Counted from the stretch's first letter, positions 46,136-55,053 are shown. The stretch: 64,000 nucleotides of DNA from Bacillus cereus ATCC 14579 (GCF_000007825.1 NC_004722.1:1032501-1096500); one strand, 5' to 3'. Translations and numbers: made by a program. Notes: a model not told the origin generated them from the sequence alone.

Positions 46136-47209
46136 GTGAGTATTCAAATTCAAGGTGTATCAAAGCAATATGGTACATTTCAAGCACTAACAGACATTCA
46201 TTTGGATATTCCAAAAGGCGAACTTGTTGCCTTATTAGGCCCATCAGGTTCTGGGAAAACGACGTTATTACGCATTATTGCAGGATTAGAAGAAGCGGAT
46301 GGAGGCTCTATTTCATTTGATGGAGAAGATTTAACAGACATTCACGTGAAAAACAGGCAAGTCGGTTTCGTCTTTCAGCACTATGCGCTCTTTAAACATA
46401 TGAATGTATTTGAGAATGTCGCTTTCGGTTTAAAAGTAAGAAAGAAAAGCTTAAGACCGTCAGCAGAAGCGATAGAAGAAAAGGTAACAGAATTATTAAA
46501 GCTCGTAAAAATGGATGGCTTTGCTAAACGTTATCCAGCGCAATTATCTGGTGGACAACGTCAACGTATTGCACTAGCCCGGGCACTTGCAGTCGAACCG
46601 AAAATTTTATTACTTGATGAACCGTTCGGTGCACTCGATGCAAAGGTGAGAAAAGAATTACGAAGATGGCTCCGAAAATTACATGACGAATTTCAAATTA
46701 CGAGCGTATTCGTAACGCATGATCAAGAAGAAGCGTTAGACGTTGCAGACCGCATCGTTGTAATGAATGAAGGCTGCATTGAACAAATGGGAACACCGGA
46801 AGAAGTATATGAAAACCCAGCAAGTCCGTTTGTATATGACTTTTTAGGAAATGTAAATTTATTTCACGGGCGCGTTCATAAAGGAAAGCTAAATGTAGGG
46901 TCGGTCGAACTAGAAGCACCAGAGCATAAGCACGTTTCCAACGTAGACGGAATAGCCTACGTAAGGCCGCATGACTTATCAATCTCTCATACGAAACAAA
47001 GCATAGATGCAATCCCGGCAAAAGTATCTTATTCTCACGCAGTCGGAAATATCGTATATGTAGAATTAAAACGAGACGGAACAGATGAATATTTAGAAGC
47101 AGAAATTACGAAAGAACAGTTCAAGCAGCTGAACATTCAAGCGGGTGATTTCGTATACGTACAGCCGAAAGAAGTGAAAGTGTTTATTCCGGAGGATTTT
47201 GTAATTTAA
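46136..47209 (+). CDS. cysA: sulfate/thiosulfate ABC ATPase CysA
   Basis: 357 residues from GTG 46136 (AGAGGGGG upstream; the frame back to 46094 lies within cysW). Walker [11 protein letters not shown]-loop VFQHYALF, signature [16 protein letters not shown], Walker [12 protein letters not shown] and switch His (VTHDQEEA) are intact. A TOBE-like C-terminal regulatory domain follows. It energises sulfate uptake. Confidence 0.94.
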   Translation: MSIQIQGVSKQYGTFQALTDIHLDIPKGELVALLGPSGSGKTTLLRIIAGLEEADGGSISFDGEDLTDIHVKNRQVGFVFQHYALFKHMNVFENVAFGLKVRKKSLRPSAEAIEEKVTELLKLVKMDGFAKRYPAQLSGGQRQRIALARALAVEPKILLLDEPFGALDAKVRKELRRWLRKLHDEFQITSVFVTHDQEEALDVADRIVVMNEGCIEQMGTPEEVYENPASPFVYDFLGNVNLFHGRVHKGKLNVGSVELEAPEHKHVSNVDGIAYVRPHDLSISHTKQSIDAIPAKVSYSHAVGNIVYVELKRDGTDEYLEAEITKEQFKQLNIQAGDFVYVQPKEVKVFIPEDFVI

Positions 47210-47236
47210 GAGTGTTCACTCTTAAATTACAAAATC
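47195..47236. terminator. perfect 20-bp inverted repeat spanning the cysA stop
   Basis: Arms 47195-47214 and 47217-47236 are perfectly complementary around a 2-nt loop and include the last cysA codons. There is no T tract. A regular terminator follows at 47247. Confidence 0.75.
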
Positions 47237-47246
47237 TATTAATAAG

Positions 47247-47285
47247 AAAAGGTCTCCTAAAAGATATTTTAGGAGACCTTTTCTT
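47247..47285 (+). terminator. intrinsic terminator of the sulfate operon
   Basis: AAAAGGTCTCCTAAAA with its complement (47267-47282), 4-nt loop, then a T-rich tail. Confidence 0.92.
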
Positions 47286-47418
47286 TGTTTATCGTAATAA
47301 CTTTTTCTCATATGAAATGTAGTCGGAAGTTTGCATATATAATAGCGGAGCGTGTTCACACAACTATTTGGTACGAGTAGTAATGAAGATATTCTTCCTA
47401 CGTTCTTACATAAAATTT

Positions 47419-48006
47419 TTAATTTTGGATATTTGTATCATATGTTTCTGCGACAAACACAAAGTCTACATGCTCTTTATCAATAAAAATACTTGTTTTA
47501 GATGGAAGACCTGTTATGGTAGAAACAATATCAACCTCAACAAGGTCAAATCCTACACGATAAGCATCTTCAATTTCAATTCCACCAGTTAGAAAATGCA
47601 ATCCATCCCCAAATGACTTAAATACAAATACATTTTCTTTCAAACTTTTATTATCCATTTCAATCCATTCTTCGTTAATATAAATCTTAAATGTTGTGCA
47701 CTTTGGAACACACTCGATGTGATGTATCCCTTTATAACTATTAAGTGAAAACATATAGGTATGAGTTTCTTTAAAGTTAATATCTATCCCGTATTTAAAA
47801 GCAAAAGTTTTATATACCATCTCATAAAACAATGGCATTACAATATCATCCCATGCGTCATAGGCAAAAGCATGAATTGGTATTAGATGAGGATATAAAC
47901 TTACAATCGCTTTTTGAAAATTAAGTAAGATGGTTGTATCTGTAATTTCTTTTAAAGAATCATCTATTTCATGATCATAATCTTTCGAAATTCTGTTATC
48001 AATCAT
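47419..48006 (-). CDS. hypothetical protein, 195 aa
   Basis: Cytoplasmic, acidic, no membrane segment or recognised domain. AAGGAG stands 9 bases before ATG 48006. It is the only minus-strand gene in the left half of the immunity-like island; whether it belongs to the island or flanks it is unclear. Its low GC resembles the island. Confidence 0.65.
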   Translation of the reverse strand: MIDNRISKDYDHEIDDSLKEITDTTILLNFQKAIVSLYPHLIPIHAFAYDAWDDIVMPLFYEMVYKTFAFKYGIDINFKETHTYMFSLNSYKGIHHIECVPKCTTFKIYINEEWIEMDNKSLKENVFVFKSFGDGLHFLTGGIEIEDAYRVGFDLVEVDIVSTITGLPSKTSIFIDKEHVDFVFVAETYDTNIQN

Positions 48007-48299
48007 ATGACAAACTCCTTACATAGTCTTCTATATACTACGTTTTTCCGCATCATCAGTTTGTTCCTTCTTCAACTAAATTGCAAGTTTAACCGATGAT
48101 TCCAAAAAGGCCCTTGTCTTATTTTATCAATCGTTAAATCGGATTGGGATACTACAAGCATAAATGAGAAAAGAAATCGTCTTTTCTTTTTTATGATAGA
48201 TGTATTTATTTTTAAACTGCATTTACTTTACTCTTTATTTTATTTAGATTTGGATATGTAACATTATTGTGTTAAAAAATATTTCAGCGAGGTGAGTTT

Positions 48300-48496
48300 A
48301 TGAAAGAAAAGAAATGGTATAGGCAATTAGTCGTAATGGTGTAGGAGTATCATCTAAGGCCATTTTAAATGCCGTTAAAACTGGCGAAAAAGTTATACAA
48401 AGTGGTGGTAGAGCTAAATCTACTAGTAAACAGGCTGTAGTAGTTTTAAATAAAAAAGGTAAAGTAATTACAACTTTTGCTAAGGGTTCAAAATAA
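48300..48496 (+). pseudogene. remnant of a polymorphic-toxin C-terminal tip
   Basis: ATG 48300 has GAGGTGA upstream but reads MKEKKWYRQLVV and stops soon. After a frame change near 48326-48335 the sequence reads NGVGVSSKAILNAVKTGEKV, then a short SGG-type turn, QAVVVLNKKGKVITTFAKG and a stop at 48496. This beta-rich ending (K-AVVVLN-KGKVIT) is the usual C-terminus of several RNase-like polymorphic toxins. It is directly followed by a probable immunity gene. Only about 55 residues remain, so it cannot be a working toxin. Confidence 0.6.
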
Positions 48497-48518
48497 ACTG
48501 GGAAAGGAGAAGATAAGG

Positions 48519-48764
48519 TTGTTTAAATTAAATAAAGAGATGCAGATTTTATTGAAACAGACATTAGAATCACAAAATAAACATTTACTATGGTTAAATG
48601 TTTATGAAGACTTAAGTATGATAGAAACTGAAAAAATAAATAAATTGAGAGATATTATAGTACATGAATTAATGGAGAAAGGTTTTGATGAACGAGACAA
48701 TATAAACGATTTGGGAAGAGCATTAGAAGAGCTAATTGATATCTTAGGAAATTTAATACCTTAG
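48519..48764 (+). CDS. probable immunity protein, 81 aa
   Basis: TTG 48519 is chosen because AAAGGAGAAG (about 48504-48513) stands just before it; the frame to 48477 overlaps the toxin remnant. The protein is helical and acidic (MFKLNKEMQILLKQ...DERDNINDLGRALEELIDILG). Its place 23 bases behind a toxin-tip remnant is the classical position of a cognate immunity gene. Family not recognised. Confidence 0.6.
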   Translation: MFKLNKEMQILLKQTLESQNKHLLWLNVYEDLSMIETEKINKLRDIIVHELMEKGFDERDNINDLGRALEELIDILGNLIP

Positions 48765-48984
48765 AAAATGTTAAGCTGTATGGCAACGTTTTTAGCAGAT
48801 GGAAAGTTCCGTTAATTACAGAATGAAAGATTATATAATTTTTAACAATGCGCTTAATACGAGCGTAGCTATGATTAGAGAGTTTTGCATGTGTAGAATA
48901 ACTCCAAAAATATAAGGATATATTCTGAGGGCGTATGATTATATAGTATATTTATTGATTCGAATCTTTAAAAGGAGAGGAAAC

Positions 48985-49203
48985 ATGGAGAAAATAATAG
49001 GGATTATTCTGATTATAGGTGGTATGATTCCATTAATTTATGCAATGATACAAATCTATCGGCAATGGAAAGAAAAAGGACCTTCTTTTGCCCTTAAATC
49101 AATAATTTTCCTAGCCGTAAGCATTTTGCTAGATACTGCAACAACTATTATATTGTGTATAGTAACAGTATTCATTGGTATTTGTTTAATTATCTACACA
49201 TAA
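48985..49203 (+). CDS. small membrane protein, 72 aa
   Basis: ATG 48985 with AAAGGAGAGG upstream. Two helices (about 4-23 and 38-70) around a short charged loop (RQWKEKGPSF). Some immunity proteins are small membrane proteins like this; the assignment is contextual only. Region 48765-48984 is AT-rich, without a gene I can support. Confidence 0.6.
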   Translation: MEKIIGIILIIGGMIPLIYAMIQIYRQWKEKGPSFALKSIIFLAVSILLDTATTIILCIVTVFIGICLIIYT

Positions 49204-49252
49204 TAAGTTCAAGAAGGCTAACTTATCGATTGTTACTAATTGGAGGGATTGA

Positions 49253-49732
49253 ATGAACTTCATTTTACATGGATCTAAACATACAGTTTTGGCTTCCGTT
49301 TTTGACTCATTTCAAGGTAGGGAAAAAGAGTTTAATTGGCTTATAACAGACATGGAGATTGTCGCACAGCAGGAAGAGAAACTTATCCGAGATTATCCTA
49401 AAATGTCGCATCCAATAGTTTGGATAGCAGGTGAAGATCTTTCAAATCTCGTAAAGAAATATAATCCTCAATTTATTTGGGGTGTACTATCTGCGTTTGA
49501 TAAATCTATAAACATTGATATTAATAATTTGCTTGTAGAGCCCTATGCAAATGGAAACGAAGGGCTCTGGGTACCAAGTCCAAATATTCAGCACCCTCAA
49601 GCAAAAATTGAAATTGTTTGTTGGGATTCCAGTTTAATGTTGTTATTAAGTAACGATATAAATATTGATGATAAATTTAGAAATTACTTTAAAGAAGCTA
49701 GGGATTTAAATGCCTATAATTCGGAATTTTGA
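49253..49732 (+). CDS. DUF2691 family protein
   Basis: 159 residues; GGAGGG before ATG. The pattern NWLITDMEI near the N-terminus and WGVLSAFDKSINIDINNLLVEPYANGNEGLWVPSPNIQHP is typical of DUF2691. Function is not established; its members recur in Bacillus immunity-type clusters. A truncated paralogue of the same gene lies at 52938-53231 with about 90% DNA identity by eye. The stop is followed by a short open stretch reading INPLYETD (49743-49808). Confidence 0.8.
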   Translation: MNFILHGSKHTVLASVFDSFQGREKEFNWLITDMEIVAQQEEKLIRDYPKMSHPIVWIAGEDLSNLVKKYNPQFIWGVLSAFDKSINIDINNLLVEPYANGNEGLWVPSPNIQHPQAKIEIVCWDSSLMLLLSNDINIDDKFRNYFKEARDLNAYNSEF

Positions 49733-49963
49733 TTTAAATGGAGACAACATTAATCCGTTATACGAAACAGATATGGAAAAGGGAACGGTATGCGTACTCT
49801 ACAAGTAGCGTATTATAAGGTGAAAAGCGGATTCTCTGTGAGGAGAATTAGATTATTATTGATTTATAAAAACAAATAGGAATAGATAAACTTAATATTA
49901 TTAAATGAGAATAGTAGGATGGAATAGGGATAAATATAACTTTGAGAGAAAAGAAGGTGTATT

Positions 49964-50497
49964 ATGGAGTTTACATTCGAAAAGATTCAACGTATTGAAG
50001 ATGCAAATATATACCGTGTTAGTAATATAACTGATATTTATGAAACAGATTTATTTGATGATTATAATCGTAATGTTGATAATTTAAGTTTACTTGTTCA
50101 AGAGAGGATTAATCAGTTTATTGTACATGTAGATAAATCTGAGGAAAAAAATGTGAAAGAAGAAATAGAGTCTAAAAACATTTCCTACACAGTTTTTGAT
50201 TCGGGAAGAAGGAACATTTTCTTTGTTTTTGATTCTATACCAAGGACAGAAGTATCATATATAATCAAGTATTTTTATGGTGTAAGTATAGAAAATACTT
50301 TTGCTATTATCAGTTTAGGAAATAGCGTTGGTATTAAACTAGAGGAAATAAATCAAAGTAAATTGATGAAGTGTTTAATGGGAGAATGTGTTGTACCACA
50401 AATCGAATTAGTTCCATCATCGGCGTGTGCATTTATTCAATATGATGGTGCGCTTTTAACAATTGCTAGTAATAATTTCGATATTTGTGCAACATGA
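49964..50497 (+). CDS. hypothetical protein, 177 aa, probable immunity protein
   Basis: AAGAAGGTGT precedes ATG 49964. Alpha/beta-looking, soluble; C-terminus IQYDGALLTIASNNFDICAT. No family recognised. A deletion derivative at 51670-51753 keeps its first seven codons and part of its end, and the upstream leader is also duplicated, so this family was once present twice. Confidence 0.65.
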   Translation: MEFTFEKIQRIEDANIYRVSNITDIYETDLFDDYNRNVDNLSLLVQERINQFIVHVDKSEEKNVKEEIESKNISYTVFDSGRRNIFFVFDSIPRTEVSYIIKYFYGVSIENTFAIISLGNSVGIKLEEINQSKLMKCLMGECVVPQIELVPSSACAFIQYDGALLTIASNNFDICAT

Positions 50498-50636
50498 AAA
50501 TAATAAGAGGTAATTAAATGATTTTTTTAGCGCAAGGAGATACTGGAGATATCCAAAGTTAATTAATATATATATGTCGCACCACTTATATTTTTCAGAA
50601 AAGGTAACTTTAAGAATATAGGAGGATAAAAGATAC

Positions 50637-51046
50637 ATGGATAAAGAATATGAAGAACTCATAGTTAGGAGTTTTAAAAAAAAATCCAGGATAGAATTAT
50701 TTTTGAACTAACTTCACCTAAAAAAAGAGTGAAGGCATTAGGGCGTTTGGCGCATAACCATGACACTATCTTAAATTCTATGTATTTTGAATCTATCCCA
50801 AAAAATATGGTGTATGCTGAAGGAATATCAACGTAATTAAAAAAATATGGAGCAAAGGATTCTTGTTACGTAATGTCCCTTATTAGTGAAATTGATGGGA
50901 GTTTTATGGGATTAGAATGTGCAATAGAAAAAGTTATTTGGTGTGGTTTACCTTGTTTAATTTCATGCATACCGAGTAAATTATTATATTTTCAAGCTGA
51001 GCAGGGGAGCGGCCCGCCTGAAAGATATATTCTACGTAAAATTTAA
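50637..51046 (+). pseudogene. decayed island gene, frameshift plus stop
   Basis: ATG 50637 (GGAGG upstream) reads MDKEYEELIVRSFKKK, then hits a nine-A tract (50676-50684). With ten As the frame continues QDRIIFELTSPKKRVKALGR through SMYFESIPKNMVYAEGIST, a premature TAA (50834-50836), then LKKYGAKDSCYVMSLISEID to a natural stop at 51046. Two lesions make it non-functional. Family unknown; the KKR-x-KALGRLAHN segment suggests a former immunity protein. Confidence 0.7.
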
Positions 51047-51170
51047 AAGTATATTCCTATAAAAAGATATATAAGGTAGGAGAAAGAGTGGCACCATCAA
51101 TCCATTATATGAAACAGATAGAAAGCGTCCCCCGCTAAATAAAAGTAATAATTGAAAAGGATGAGTGATT

Positions 51171-51581
51171 ATGAGGTTTTTTTTGAGTGGTGAATTAGAA
51201 GGTGACATTGCTGAGGAATTTATAAATATAATTTCAGAAATCGGTAGTGACCTTGAAAAATTAAATAGTAATAATTATGGTAGCGAAGTAGAAGAAATAG
51301 CTATAATCCCTATAGTAGTTAACATAACTCCGGAATATGAAGATGCGGGTTTTCATAAAGAAAGAAAGCTCTTTAAAAGGAAGAGTAAAGAAGCAGATTT
51401 TAGATTAAGGATTGACTATGAAGCATTTTTATCTGCAGATTATGCTACGAGGGAAATATTGATAATTGAAAATATTATTCAATCTATTAGACTGTTAGGG
51501 GAAAAGGCTACGTCGGATTTTAATGCAATAAAGTTAGAGCAAGACATTTTACAAGTTTTTGATATGAAAGAGGGGATATAG
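51171..51581 (+). CDS. Imm44-like immunity protein
   Basis: 136 residues from ATG 51171 (AAAAGGATGAG upstream). MRFFLSGELEGDIAEEF, NNYGSEVEEIAIIPIVV and FRLRIDYEAFLSADYATRE fit the pattern I recall for immunity protein 44. That family neutralises nuclease-type polymorphic toxins (inference). No cognate toxin is adjacent. Confidence 0.7.
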   Translation: MRFFLSGELEGDIAEEFINIISEIGSDLEKLNSNNYGSEVEEIAIIPIVVNITPEYEDAGFHKERKLFKRKSKEADFRLRIDYEAFLSADYATREILIIENIIQSIRLLGEKATSDFNAIKLEQDILQVFDMKEGI

Positions 51582-51669
51582 TAGATACTCATATCGAAGT
51601 ATTAAATGAAAATAGTAAGATGAAATGGGAATAAAATAATTATGACCTTGAGAGAAAAGAAGGTGTATT

Positions 51670-51753
51670 ATGGAGTTTACATTCGAAAAGGTCCAATATG
51701 ATAGTGCACTTTTAACAATTGTTAGTTTTTCCCTTCAGGAAAGAATGAAGTGA
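51670..51753 (+). pseudogene. deletion derivative of the 49964 gene
   Basis: ATGGAGTTTACATTCGAAAAG is identical to the start of the gene at 49964, but after it the sequence jumps to the paralogue's 3' part (CAATATGAT-GTGC-CTTTTAACAATTG). The paralogue has ATTCAA at 49985 and 50435; recombination between these 6-bp repeats would remove exactly 450 bp in frame. The remaining 27-codon peptide is presumably meaningless. Confidence 0.8.
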
Positions 51754-51789
51754 TGTTGGATGTAAATAGTCTGTGAAGGAGAGAATTTA

Positions 51790-52581
51790 ATGTTTCCAAT
51801 AGGTGAACAGCCACGCATTCTTAAAGATTTGGCTGGAATAAATGAAGATGTACAAGAGTTAGCTATTAGCGGTAAAACAAAGAATATAGAACTATTAGGA
51901 GAATTGAAAATTAGGGATTTATGGATTTTCACAGTAAATCAAACGCAGTTTGATAAAATTATGGAGTATGTTAATCCAGAGATACTCTATATCGATGAAA
52001 TGAGGGTGGAGAATTTATCGAAACTACAAAAAATGTCTAATTTAAGAAGATTATATTTAGGTTGGAATCCTAAGAATACAGATTTATGGGATTTGAGTTA
52101 TAATAACAACCTTTCTTATCTATTAATACAAGCTTTCTCTAAATTAGAAGATTTATCGCCAATAAAAGATGGAAAGAAGTTAGAAGGTCTTTTTTTGGGA
52201 GGAGCAATAATGAAAACTCTTAATGTAAAAACATTAGATCCAATCGGTGATTTAGTAGAATTAAATGAGTTAACTTTAATGAATATTAAAGTTCAAGATC
52301 GTTCTTTAGAGCCATTAATGAATTTGAAAAGACTTAAGAAATTAAATGTATCTAATCAATTCCCTATGGAAGAATACGCTAAATTATCGGTAGTATTACA
52401 AAATACAGAATGTGAATTTTTTAAACCATATGTACGTATGGAGTCCACAGAAGGAAAAGATATTATGATGATTGGTAGAAAAAGACCTTTCCTTAATTCG
52501 AAGATAGATGCTGAAAAAATAAGGAAATATGAGCAAGAATTTAAGACGGTGCAGGAAGAATTTAGAGATGGAATGAAATGA
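51790..52581 (+). CDS. leucine-rich-repeat-like immunity protein
   Basis: 263 residues, start ATG 51790 with GGAGAG. Several LRR-like units of about 21-24 residues occur (LSKLQKMSNLRRLYLGW, LSYLLIQAFSKLEDLSPIKDGKKLEGL, LVELNELTLMNIKVQDRSLEPLMNLKRLKKLNV). No signal peptide or membrane helix. LRR proteins are a known immunity-gene type in such arrays; target unknown. Confidence 0.7.
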   Translation: MFPIGEQPRILKDLAGINEDVQELAISGKTKNIELLGELKIRDLWIFTVNQTQFDKIMEYVNPEILYIDEMRVENLSKLQKMSNLRRLYLGWNPKNTDLWDLSYNNNLSYLLIQAFSKLEDLSPIKDGKKLEGLFLGGAIMKTLNVKTLDPIGDLVELNELTLMNIKVQDRSLEPLMNLKRLKKLNVSNQFPMEEYAKLSVVLQNTECEFFKPYVRMESTEGKDIMMIGRKRPFLNSKIDAEKIRKYEQEFKTVQEEFRDGMK

Positions 52582-52627
52582 AATGAATGTAGTCCCTAAA
52601 TAAGGGGCATGTGGAAGGAGTAATGAT

Positions 52628-52882
52628 ATGGATGTTTATGAGTTAATTAGTGATGTAGATTCAAAAGAAAAATTATTAGAGTTTTTGTTTCATCTTCAAA
52701 AAGATTTCAAAGAAAATCAGGATGAGTGGGAGAATATAACATTAGAGGATTACTTAGAATCAATGGAAGCATGGGTAAATGATTGTGAGGGATCCTACCA
52801 AAACAGAGGTGAAGAGATGCCTAAAAATATATCATGGGGCTTTATTGCACAGGTGTTATTGGCGGCAGCTCACTATGAATAA
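52628..52882 (+). CDS. DUF7660-like small protein
   Basis: 84 residues: VYELISDVDSKEKLLEFLFHLQKDF, then WENITLEDYLESMEAWV, and a tail GEEMPKNISWGFIAQVLLAAAHYE. I match it to DUF7660 from memory. A mutated partial copy of its tail is at 58820-58905. The downstream terminator half is broken at 52938. Confidence 0.7.
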   Translation: MDVYELISDVDSKEKLLEFLFHLQKDFKENQDEWENITLEDYLESMEAWVNDCEGSYQNRGEEMPKNISWGFIAQVLLAAAHYE

Positions 52883-52937
52883 ATTTAAATAGATTAATTT
52901 ATTGAGGTCTAATTTAAAATAAAAGCGAAGAGTCTAA

Positions 52938-53231
52938 ATAGCAGGTGAAGATCTCTCAGATCTCGTAAAGAAATATAATCCTCAATTTATTTGGGGCGTA
53001 TTATCTGCTTTTGATAAGTCTATAAACATTGATATTAATAACTTGCTTGTAGAACCCTATGCAAATGGAAACGAAGAACTCTGGGTACCAAGTCCAAATA
53101 TTAAGCATCCCCAAGCAACACTTGAGATTGTTTGTTGGGATTCGCATATAACGCTTTTTTTTAGTAAAGATGAGGACATCGATGATAAATTTCAAGACTA
53201 TTTCAAGTCCGCTAAAAAATTGGATTGTTAA
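52938..53231 (+). pseudogene. 5'-truncated DUF2691 copy
   Basis: From 52938 the DNA matches 49423-49732 (AGGTGAAGATCT-TCA-ATCTCGTAAAG and onward, about 90% identical). The first 57 codons, start codon and RBS are missing. The frame stays open to TAA 53231. The upstream junction shares ATAG with both parents, consistent with microhomology recombination. Confidence 0.85.
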
Positions 53232-53400
53232 ATAGGTCGTCCTTGAGTAATAAAATGAATGTATGAATAATAATCTCTTTGATGATTATTGGAATATTAG
53301 CTAGTATTTTTGAAAAAGTAACTTGTAAAATTTCGGAGTGAATTGTTAACTTTTGATGCAATAGGAAATCGTAAATAAATTTATGAAGGAGAATTTAGAG

Positions 53401-53754
53401 TTGGTAGAGTTTTTTGAATATTTATTAATTTTGGTTTTAAATATGCTAGTAGCATCTATCGTATTTTTACAAGAGTACTGCATAGGTAGTATAAGACTGT
53501 CTCATTATAGGAGAATCTTTGCTACGGTCATGGCTATACGTTCATTGGTGAGTATATGGATCATTTACCCTATGACAGCTACTCTGTTAGGGACGCTAAA
53601 TATTTTAGTGATTCAATCAATTATATTACTTTTCCTTTGGGGGCTTATGCAGTGTGTAAAGAAGTACAGAGGAAAGTGGTATATTACAATGATTGCACTT
53701 ATTATTTATGGTCTTAGCTGTTATTTTCATATTATGTATGCGAAAACTGTATAG
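53401..53754 (+). CDS. membrane protein, paralogue 1 of an adjacent pair
   Basis: 117 residues from TTG 53401 (AAGGAG 53386-53391); the ATG at 53383 precedes that RBS. Four helices. Same pattern as the neighbour: VEFFEYLLIL, a helix, an arginine-flanked helix, a final helix and Tyr-rich end. Probably a membrane immunity protein; family unnamed to me. Confidence 0.65.
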   Translation: MVEFFEYLLILVLNMLVASIVFLQEYCIGSIRLSHYRRIFATVMAIRSLVSIWIIYPMTATLLGTLNILVIQSIILLFLWGLMQCVKKYRGKWYITMIALIIYGLSCYFHIMYAKTV

Positions 53755-53845
53755 ATAATGAGAGGGTATTTGTAGACCTAGTTACATGATAGTAAGAATC
53801 TTTAATGAAAATTATAATAAAATGATGTCAAAAGGGAGACTAAAA

Positions 53846-54208
53846 GTGCTTATAGAATTTTTAGAATTCATTTCTATCTTGGCTTTAGTAGTTGTATTAA
53901 CATTAACTGTTATGTTGCAAGATATATTTTTTATAAATATAAATAAACAATATACTGAAACACGTATTGGGGCGATTATTTTTTGTATTCGGATGTTGTT
54001 CGGGACATGGGTAGTATTTGTTACAGAAACTACTATAATTGCTGTCTCAAAAGTGACTGCAATTCAATTAATTATTTTACTTCTTTTTTGGGCATGCTCG
54101 AAGTATGTACAAAAAACTCGTGAAAATTGGCTAATTACTATAGTTGCTTTTGTTGTTTATGGTGTTGGTACATACATGTATATTCAGTTTGCTTTTAGAG
54201 GCTATTAA
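53846..54208 (+). CDS. membrane protein, paralogue 2 of an adjacent pair
   Basis: 120 residues from GTG 53846 (AAAGGGAG 53831-53838), chosen because the neighbour starts at the homologous position (LIEFLEFISIL versus VEFFEYLLIL). Four helices. The two are similar throughout at low identity: an old tandem duplication, and the kind of array that gives protection against variant toxins. Confidence 0.65.
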   Translation: MLIEFLEFISILALVVVLTLTVMLQDIFFININKQYTETRIGAIIFCIRMLFGTWVVFVTETTIIAVSKVTAIQLIILLLFWACSKYVQKTRENWLITIVAFVVYGVGTYMYIQFAFRGY

Positions 54209-54267
54209 TATATCACCAGAAAAGTTAGTGGTTAGAAAGATGCATTTGTTAAATGTTTGTATGAAGG

Positions 54268-54292
54268 AAGAGCGAATATAGGCTCTTTTTTC
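54268..54292 (+). terminator. probable terminator after the membrane pair
   Basis: AAGAGC / GCTCTT stem with an 8-nt loop and T6CTT tail. Confidence 0.6.
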
Positions 54293-54363
54293 TTTATATA
54301 TAGGATAGGACATGTATCTAATCCTCGTGGGATAAATCAAAATAGAGAACGGGAAGGAATTAT

Positions 54364-54630
54364 ATGAACAAAAAAGAATTAAAATTAAAGCTACTGCAAG
54401 GTCTAATTGAAGATTTTTCTGCTATTTAATATTTAGAGGTCCTAAATATTTTTAGTTGTGGGGATGTAATTACAATAAGTTTTATAGAAACATTGTGTAG
54501 ATTAAAGTAGTTCTCTTTTGCAGAAAGTAATGTTGTAGATGATGATTTTAGTGTCTGTAAAGGGATAGAATTTGGTAGCTTTATGGATAAGAGGCATTAT
54601 TCGCATAAAAATAAGAGTTTTAATGGTATA
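54364..54630 (+). pseudogene. decayed ORF with in-frame stops
   Basis: ATG 54364 (GGGAAGGAAT upstream) reads MNKKELKLKLLQGLIEDFSAI, stop, then YLEVLNIFSCGDVITISFIETLCRLK, stop, and FSFAESNVVDDDFSVCKGIEFGSF in the same frame, up to the RraB-like gene's leader. At least two nonsense mutations without frame change suggest point-mutational decay. Family unknown. Confidence 0.6.
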
Positions 54631-54645
54631 CAGGAGGGTATTATA

Positions 54646-54963
54646 ATGAAATTCCCAAAAGATGAAGATGGACAAGTATTAAATATGTTATACAAGCAAG
54701 GTATAGATTTTAATAAAAAACATATAGTAGATTTCTTTATTGCAATTCCTAATCAAGGTAATGGAGAAAAAATAATTGGCAGACTACAAGAGCTGGGCTT
54801 AAATTATGAATTAGATTATAATGAAGAATTTGAAGATTGGACATGTACTTGTTCTAAAGAAATGTTCTTAATTTATGAGGATATTGTAAAGATGCAAAAG
54901 GAATTGAGTACCCTAAGTGATGCGTTTGGTGGATATACAGATGGTTGGGGTGCATTTGTGTAA
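54646..54963 (+). CDS. RraB-family (ribonuclease E inhibitor-like) protein
   Basis: 105 residues from ATG 54646, GGAGGG at 54633-54638; the longer frame to 54583 is part of the preceding decayed gene. FPKDEDGQVLNMLYKQGIDFNKKHIVDFFIAIP and WTCTCSKEMFLIYEDIVKMQKEL...FGGYTDGWGAFV fit the RraB family, whose founding member inhibits E. coli RNase E. Bacilli lack a canonical RNase E, and this family is used as immunity proteins in toxin arrays, so an immunity role is more plausible here. Confidence 0.8.
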   Translation: MKFPKDEDGQVLNMLYKQGIDFNKKHIVDFFIAIPNQGNGEKIIGRLQELGLNYELDYNEEFEDWTCTCSKEMFLIYEDIVKMQKELSTLSDAFGGYTDGWGAFV

Positions 54964-55020
54964 TAGTGAATTTAATTATCGTGATAAAATAAATTAGATG
55001 GAGTAAAGAAACTATTTATG

Positions 55021-55053
55021 GAAAGAAGGGCTTATATAAGTTCTTCTTTCTTT
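55021..55053 (+). terminator. intrinsic terminator after the RraB-like gene
   Basis: GAAAGAAG...CTTCTTTC arms with a fully paired CTTAT/ATAAG centre, then TTTG. Confidence 0.75.

Noticed and set aside
47368..47592. Plus-strand frame opposite the 195-residue gene
   Set aside because: Overlaps a gene with good RBS in antisense; low-complexity product.
48007..48290. A hidden small gene or RNA left of the toxin remnant
   Set aside because: AT-rich with scattered stops in all frames, and no hairpin with T tract.
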